A stretch of DNA of 9,588 nt from the NCBI GenBank assembly GCA_021805955.1, contig JAJZDO010000773.1, positions 1 through 9,588 on the forward strand. Reading direction: 5' to 3'. The stretch is from Acidobacteriota bacterium (GTDB lineage Bacteria > Acidobacteriota > Terriglobia > Terriglobales > Acidobacteriaceae). Numbering within the stretch: position 1 is the first letter of the stretch; every line of letters starts with the position of its first letter. Positions 7,901 to 9,588 of the stretch are shown piece by piece. A program made the translations under genes and the position numbers. Below the pieces are notes generated by a model. It was not told where the DNA came from, ran no database searches, and saw only the letters and a program-made list of their open reading frames with translations.

Positions 7901-7952
7901 AAACGATAGAAACCGGCAGACCATTCATCAGCAAAGTATCCACAGAATTCAT
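4917..7952 (-). CDS. fdhA: formate dehydrogenase catalytic subunit, ForC/YjgC type (bis-MGD, multi-FeS)
   Basis: This 1011-residue cytoplasmic Mo/W enzyme probably oxidises formate to CO2. N-terminal [2Fe-2S] ligands are C37, C48, C51 and C63. A NuoG-like His-Cys cluster follows (H95, C99, C102, C109), then two ferredoxin clusters (C148/151/154/158 and C191/194/197/201) and the cofactor-proximal [4Fe-4S] (C267, C270, C274, C305). The bis-MGD domain starts at about 265. The metal-ligand Cys is C396 in NCSRYCQAPA. The next residue is Gln397 rather than the His of E. coli FdhF and FdsA. From memory this CQAP version is shared by Staphylococcus FdhA and Bacillus YjgC/YrhE, to which the whole length corresponds (for example HMLYCTVCDNNNGNC and GTGAYPLRGHNNVQG-like segments). 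There is no Tat signal. A roughly 30-residue polar C-terminal tail (after DYRMPGE) seems longer than in Firmicute relatives. The start is the ATG at 7952 with GGGGGA about 9 nt upstream. A DUF1641 subunit is encoded 3 nt downstream. No NAD- or flavin-binding subunit gene is present. Confidence 0.92.
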   Translation of the reverse strand: MNSVDTLLMNGLPVSIVSGEPLLNVIARAGIDLPQVCHHPQLGPIQTCDTCMVELDGKLTRACASIAAPGMRVETTSRRADAARREAFDRILGNHMLYCTVCDNNNGNCTVHNTTRLLAVEHQSIPYASKPYQADYSNPFYRYDPDQCILCGRCVEACQNLQVNETLSIGWEMERPRVLWDGGASIGESSCVSCGHCVTVCPCNALMERSMLGQAGYLSAIPQGALNAMIEVVKGIEPEIGYGAILQLSEVEAAMREDRIRRTKTVCTYCGVGCSFDIWSEESPTSRRILKVEPAEGAANGVSTCIKGKFGWEYVNSSDRLTKPLIRENDRFREAGWDEALALVARRFREIRSAHGADALAFISSSKCTNEESYLMQKLARAVVGTNNMDNCSRYCQAPATVGLFRTVGYGGDAGSISDIEQAGLVLIVGSNTAESHPVLATRVKRAHKLRGQQLIVADLREHEMATRADIFFRPRPGTDLLWISAVTRWILDHGLAKTEFLDRWVNGVEALRASLAPYTLEMASERCGVPVATLEDVARRIATADGVCVLWAMGVTQHSMGSDTSTAISNLLLVTGNYMRPGAGAYPLRGHNNVQGASDHGAMPNFLPGYQSVTDPEVRLKFENAWGVSLPENPGLDNHQMIDAIHAGNLKSMYLFGEEMSLVDSNANHVAAALAKLEFFVVQEIFFTDTCRFADVILPASPSLEKEGTFTSTERRIQRLYPVFEPLGESRPDWRIIQDVANHLGANWKYQHPSQIYDEIAALTPLMAGVSYERLEGYRTLQWPVAEDGSDQPLLYTERFAFPDGKARLYPVAFSEPTDQPDDHFDLHLNNGRLLEHFHEGNMTLRTEGIRERTPCTFVEVSPALASARGIETGSVLELTSRYGRVEAPALVTDRVEGNQLYMPMNSTESAVNRLTSSHTDAATHTPAYKETSVRMRVLAPTGPAPLPRTNSRFGHPTPQRGVEVERKWKRADYRMPGESQSSLVQIQSAHRKEKPTGMARQTASQQEED

Positions 7953-7973
7953 CGAAGATAATCCCCCGCTAAG

Positions 7974-7987
7974 CGAGTGTACGCTCG
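7974..7987. promoter_or_regulatory. 14-bp near-perfect palindrome near the predicted fdhA transcription start
   Basis: CGAGTGTACGCTCG is symmetrical apart from one pair (CGAG-Y-GTAC-R-CTCG). It lies 22-35 nt upstream of the fdhA ATG, right where the proposed promoter would start transcription. It could be a repressor operator or a short 5' hairpin. There is no independent support. Confidence 0.35.
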
Positions 7988-7993
7988 TCCAAC

Positions 7994-8023
7994 ACTATGA
8001 AACCATCCTGCGGGAACGGTCAA
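7994..8023 (-). promoter_or_regulatory. putative sigma70-type promoter of the formate dehydrogenase operon
   Basis: On the minus strand TTGACC (plus 8018-8023, five of six matches to TTGACA) is followed after 18 nt by CATAGT (plus 7994-7999, four of six matches to TATAAT). Transcription would begin near 7987, giving a leader of about 35 nt. The -35 hexamer is part of the outer inverted-repeat arm described separately. Confidence 0.45.
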
Positions 8024-8064
8024 TGTTTGTGCAACGAAAAATATGCACAAATTTCATATTGACC
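8018..8064. promoter_or_regulatory. nested inverted repeat, likely operator of the formate dehydrogenase operon
   Basis: Two perfect inverted repeats are nested in 47 bp. The outer arms are GGTCAAT (8018-8024) and ATTGACC (8058-8064). The inner arms are TTTGTGCA (8026-8033) and TGCACAAA (8044-8051) around the 10-nt A/T-rich spacer ACGAAAAATA. The low-coordinate outer arm contains the putative -35 hexamer, so a protein bound here would sit on and just upstream of the promoter. The spacing of the inner arms fits a dimeric helix-turn-helix regulator. The repeat is unlike the FNR (TTGAT-N4-ATCAA) or E. coli ModE sites as I know them. It also lies just downstream of the fdhD stop, so a weak AU-rich 3' hairpin is the alternative. 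Confidence 0.6.
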
Positions 8065-8085
8065 TTCGCTCTTACGCTCCATCCA

Positions 8086-8943
8086 TCACAATTTGCACCG
8101 TTGCGAGCCGGAGTAGATCACAAAGCGGCGTTCACGCAAAAAGCCAATCAGCGTCAACCCCAGCTCGCGCGCTAGCTGAACAGCCAGCGTGGAAGGTGCG
8201 GAGATGGAGGCAACTACCGGGATACCCGCAGCAATCGCTTTCTGGGTAATCTCAAATCCACATCGTCCACTGACCATGAGAATGTTCTCGTGCAATGGAA
8301 CAAGACCGCGCTCCATCGCCCAGCCAACAACTTTATCCACAGCATTATGGCGACCGATATCTTCGCGCAGAACAAGCAACTCCCCTGCAAGATCAAAAAG
8401 TGCCGCAGCGTGAAGACCTCCCGTATGCGCAAAGATAGTTTGCGCTGCGGTCAGCTTCCTCGGCAGTTCGCAAATCAGCTCCGAGGAGACTGACACGCCC
8501 ACCGCATCCACACGCAAGCCGCGAAGGCGCATCGCGTCGATGGTAGCCTTTCCACAGATTCCGCAGCTTGAACTCGCAAAGAAATTGCGCTGAACCCGAT
8601 CCAAAACACTGGTTCCGGAGTCCCTCAATGTCGCACGGATGCGATTTTTCGCCGCACGCGTCGAAACATTTCCTTCCACAGAAACAGCCTGCAACGAAAG
8701 CAGATCGCCGCTTTTTTCCAGAATGCCTTCCGTCAGCAGAAATCCCGCAGCCAGCTCGTCATCATGGCCAGGCGTACGCATGGTGACCGCCAAAGAACGG
8801 TCACCATGGAGACGATCCGCAATACATATCTCCAGCGGCTCTTCTGCGGCGATTGAATCAAGATGCGCAGTGGTACTGCCCTCATCCCAGACCGTCACCT
8901 GAGTCCACTCAAGACTGCGCTGCGGCGGCACTTGCCGTGTCAC
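8086..8943 (-). CDS. fdhD: formate dehydrogenase accessory sulfurtransferase FdhD
   Basis: FdhD takes persulfide sulfur from a cysteine desulfurase (IscS in E. coli) and delivers it to the bis-MGD cofactor, without which formate dehydrogenase is inactive. The 285-residue protein is full length for the family. The sulfur-carrying CxxC motif is present as SSSCGICGKA (C127, C130). Family blocks follow: HTGGLHAAALFD (about 173-184), LREDIGRHNAVDK (about 192-204), ILMVSGRCGFEI (about 221-232) and IPVVASISAPSTLAV. The N-terminal half carries TPGHDDELAAGFLLTEGI, also typical. The start is a GTG at 8943 with only a weak AGGTG-type Shine-Dalgarno of its own; it overlaps the stop of a 19-codon leader ORF as GTGA, so translation is probably coupled. 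It lies 133 bp upstream of the formate dehydrogenase gene it serves, on the same strand. Confidence 0.95.
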   Translation of the reverse strand: MTRQVPPQRSLEWTQVTVWDEGSTTAHLDSIAAEEPLEICIADRLHGDRSLAVTMRTPGHDDELAAGFLLTEGILEKSGDLLSLQAVSVEGNVSTRAAKNRIRATLRDSGTSVLDRVQRNFFASSSCGICGKATIDAMRLRGLRVDAVGVSVSSELICELPRKLTAAQTIFAHTGGLHAAALFDLAGELLVLREDIGRHNAVDKVVGWAMERGLVPLHENILMVSGRCGFEITQKAIAAGIPVVASISAPSTLAVQLARELGLTLIGFLRERRFVIYSGSQRCKL

Positions 8944-8999
8944 TGGCTATCACCTGAGAGATGGAAGACCATCCAAACTCGTTGCACGAGCAAATGCAT
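8940..8999 (-). CDS. 19-residue leader ORF coupled to fdhD
   Basis: An ATG at 8999 opens a frame of 19 codons (MHLLVQRVWMVFHLSGDSQ) ending in TGA. The TGA overlaps the fdhD start in the sequence GTGA, a classic translational-coupling geometry. Its ribosome site is far stronger than that of fdhD: GAGGAGGG with a 6-nt gap to the ATG. The peptide shows no known motif, so the act of translation may matter more than the product. An alternative is that this ATG is the true fdhD start and the frame was broken by a single-base change or sequencing error. The overlap pattern makes genuine coupling at least as likely. Function unknown. Confidence 0.5.
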   Translation of the reverse strand: MHLLVQRVWMVFHLSGDSQ

Positions 9000-9005
9000 C
9001 GATGT

Positions 9006-9013
9006 CCCTCCTC
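9006..9013 (-). promoter_or_regulatory. strong Shine-Dalgarno upstream of the fdhD leader ORF
   Basis: GAGGAGGG on the minus strand is followed by ACATCG and ATG (8999). It is among the best anti-Shine-Dalgarno matches I noticed in the window. It lies in the otherwise featureless 115-bp gap between yidC and fdhD, which argues that the short frame is really translated. Confidence 0.6.
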
Positions 9014-9058
9014 ACAGACCACAGCCTGTTCAGCCACCCGTACAGCAGCAAACGCTTC

Positions 9059-9588
9059 CTAGCGTCGCGCCTGAATCGTGCGAGGCCCCTTGGCAGCGGC
9101 ACGTTTGGCCGCCAAAGCATTCAGCTCACGACCGAGTTTCGAGCGATTGATGCCAAGCTGCAACCCAATGTTGAGCAGATTCCCTGTAGCCCAGTAAAGC
9201 GCAAGTCCCGAGGCGAATCCCCACATGGAGAAGCCGAAGATTGCTGGCATCATAAAGGCCATCATGCGCCGCTGTGCCGGATCCATACCCGGCGACGGCG
9301 TAATGAACTGCACCAGAAACATGCTCGCAATGATCAGGATCGGGAGGATGTGCAACGGATCAGCCGCAGCCAGATTCGGCAACCAACCCCACGAAGCCTG
9401 CCGCAGTTCTATCGAGTTCAACAGAACCCGATAGTAAGCAAAGAAGAGCGGCATCTGAACCAGCAAGGGCAGACAACCGCCGTACATGTTGATGCCTTCC
9501 TCTTTGTAAAGCTTCATCGTCTCGGCATTCATCTCCGCTTTGCGCGGGTCTGTTGCCTTCAGATTGGCATATTTGCGCTTGATAGCGT
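9059..9588 (-). CDS. yidC: membrane protein insertase YidC, C-terminal part (cut by window edge)
   Basis: YidC inserts and folds inner-membrane proteins, alone or with SecYEG. The visible 175 residues are the end of the conserved 60 kDa insertase domain; the reading frame stays open to the high-coordinate edge, so the true start lies outside. Family landmarks are KATDPRKAEMNAETMKLYKE at the cytoplasmic face and GGCLPLLVQMPLFFAYYRVL (a membrane helix). Two more hydrophobic segments follow (LHILPILIIASMFLVQF, and the pair MMAFMMPAIFGFSMWGFASG / LALYWATGNLLNIGLQ). It ends in a short basic tail (AAKRAAAKGPRTIQARR) suited to ribosome contact. In many bacteria yidC is followed by jag or mnmE; here the next gene is fdhD after 115 bp. 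I see no obvious terminator between them. Confidence 0.93.
   Translation of the reverse strand, partial: AIKRKYANLKATDPRKAEMNAETMKLYKEEGINMYGGCLPLLVQMPLFFAYYRVLLNSIELRQASWGWLPNLAAADPLHILPILIIASMFLVQFITPSPGMDPAQRRMMAFMMPAIFGFSMWGFASGLALYWATGNLLNIGLQLGINRSKLGRELNALAAKRAAAKGPRTIQARR

Noticed and set aside
4917..7952. Selenocysteine formate dehydrogenase
   Set aside because: The active-site codon encodes Cys (C396) and the frame has no internal TGA, so no selenocysteine insertion is needed.
8026..8051. Intrinsic terminator for fdhD
   Set aside because: The stem is AT-rich, the A/T run is in the loop and not after the stem, and the outer repeat plus -35 overlap fit an operator better.
1..9588. 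Mobile element, CRISPR array, tRNA or prophage content
   Set aside because: No transposase or integrase coding, no regularly spaced repeats, no tRNA-like cloverleaf and no flanking direct repeats were seen in the intergenic gaps.

Overview
The window reads as ordinary chromosomal DNA from a moderately GC-rich bacterium. An acidobacterium (Terriglobia-like) is my best guess from the gene content and protein style; this is an inference, not a demonstrated assignment. Every gene I can support lies on the minus strand, so transcription runs from high to low coordinates. I see no tRNA, rRNA, insertion sequence, integrase, CRISPR array or prophage gene.

In transcription order the window contains: (1) the 3' part of yidC, the membrane protein insertase (9059-9588, cut by the window edge); (2) a 19-codon leader ORF with a very strong Shine-Dalgarno, whose stop overlaps the GTG start of fdhD (8940-8999); (3) fdhD, the sulfurtransferase that activates formate dehydrogenase (8086-8943); (4) a 133-bp control region with a nested inverted repeat on a plausible promoter; (5) a large molybdenum/tungsten formate dehydrogenase catalytic subunit of the ForC/YjgC type (4917-7952); (6) a DUF1641 protein, ForE/YrhD-like, 3 nt downstream (4440-4913); (7) an oxalate/formate-antiporter-family MFS transporter (3129-4376); (8) a pair of overlapping hairpins that probably ends this unit (3051-3121); (9) a cytoplasmic GH15 glucoamylase (354-2870); and (10) the first 76 codons of transketolase (1-230, cut by the window edge).

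Genes 3 and 5-7 form a formate-oxidation module. FdhD sulfurates the Mo/W cofactor, and the catalytic subunit oxidises formate or a related small substrate at a Cys-ligated bis-MGD centre. The DUF1641 subunit probably passes electrons to the quinone pool, as in the ForCE enzymes of Bacillus. The OFA-family carrier probably moves formate or another small carboxylate across the membrane. The catalytic subunit has Gln where classical formate dehydrogenases have the active-site His, and the transporter has Trp where I recall OxlT having its oxalate-binding Lys. The true substrates therefore deserve scrutiny.

Glucoamylase and transketolase are carbohydrate genes: intracellular alpha-glucan breakdown and the pentose phosphate pathway. 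They appear to be separate transcription units from the formate module. The least explained sequence is regulatory: the nested repeat upstream of the formate dehydrogenase, a palindrome near its predicted transcription start, a 9-bp motif shared with the fdhD leader, and the leader ORF itself.
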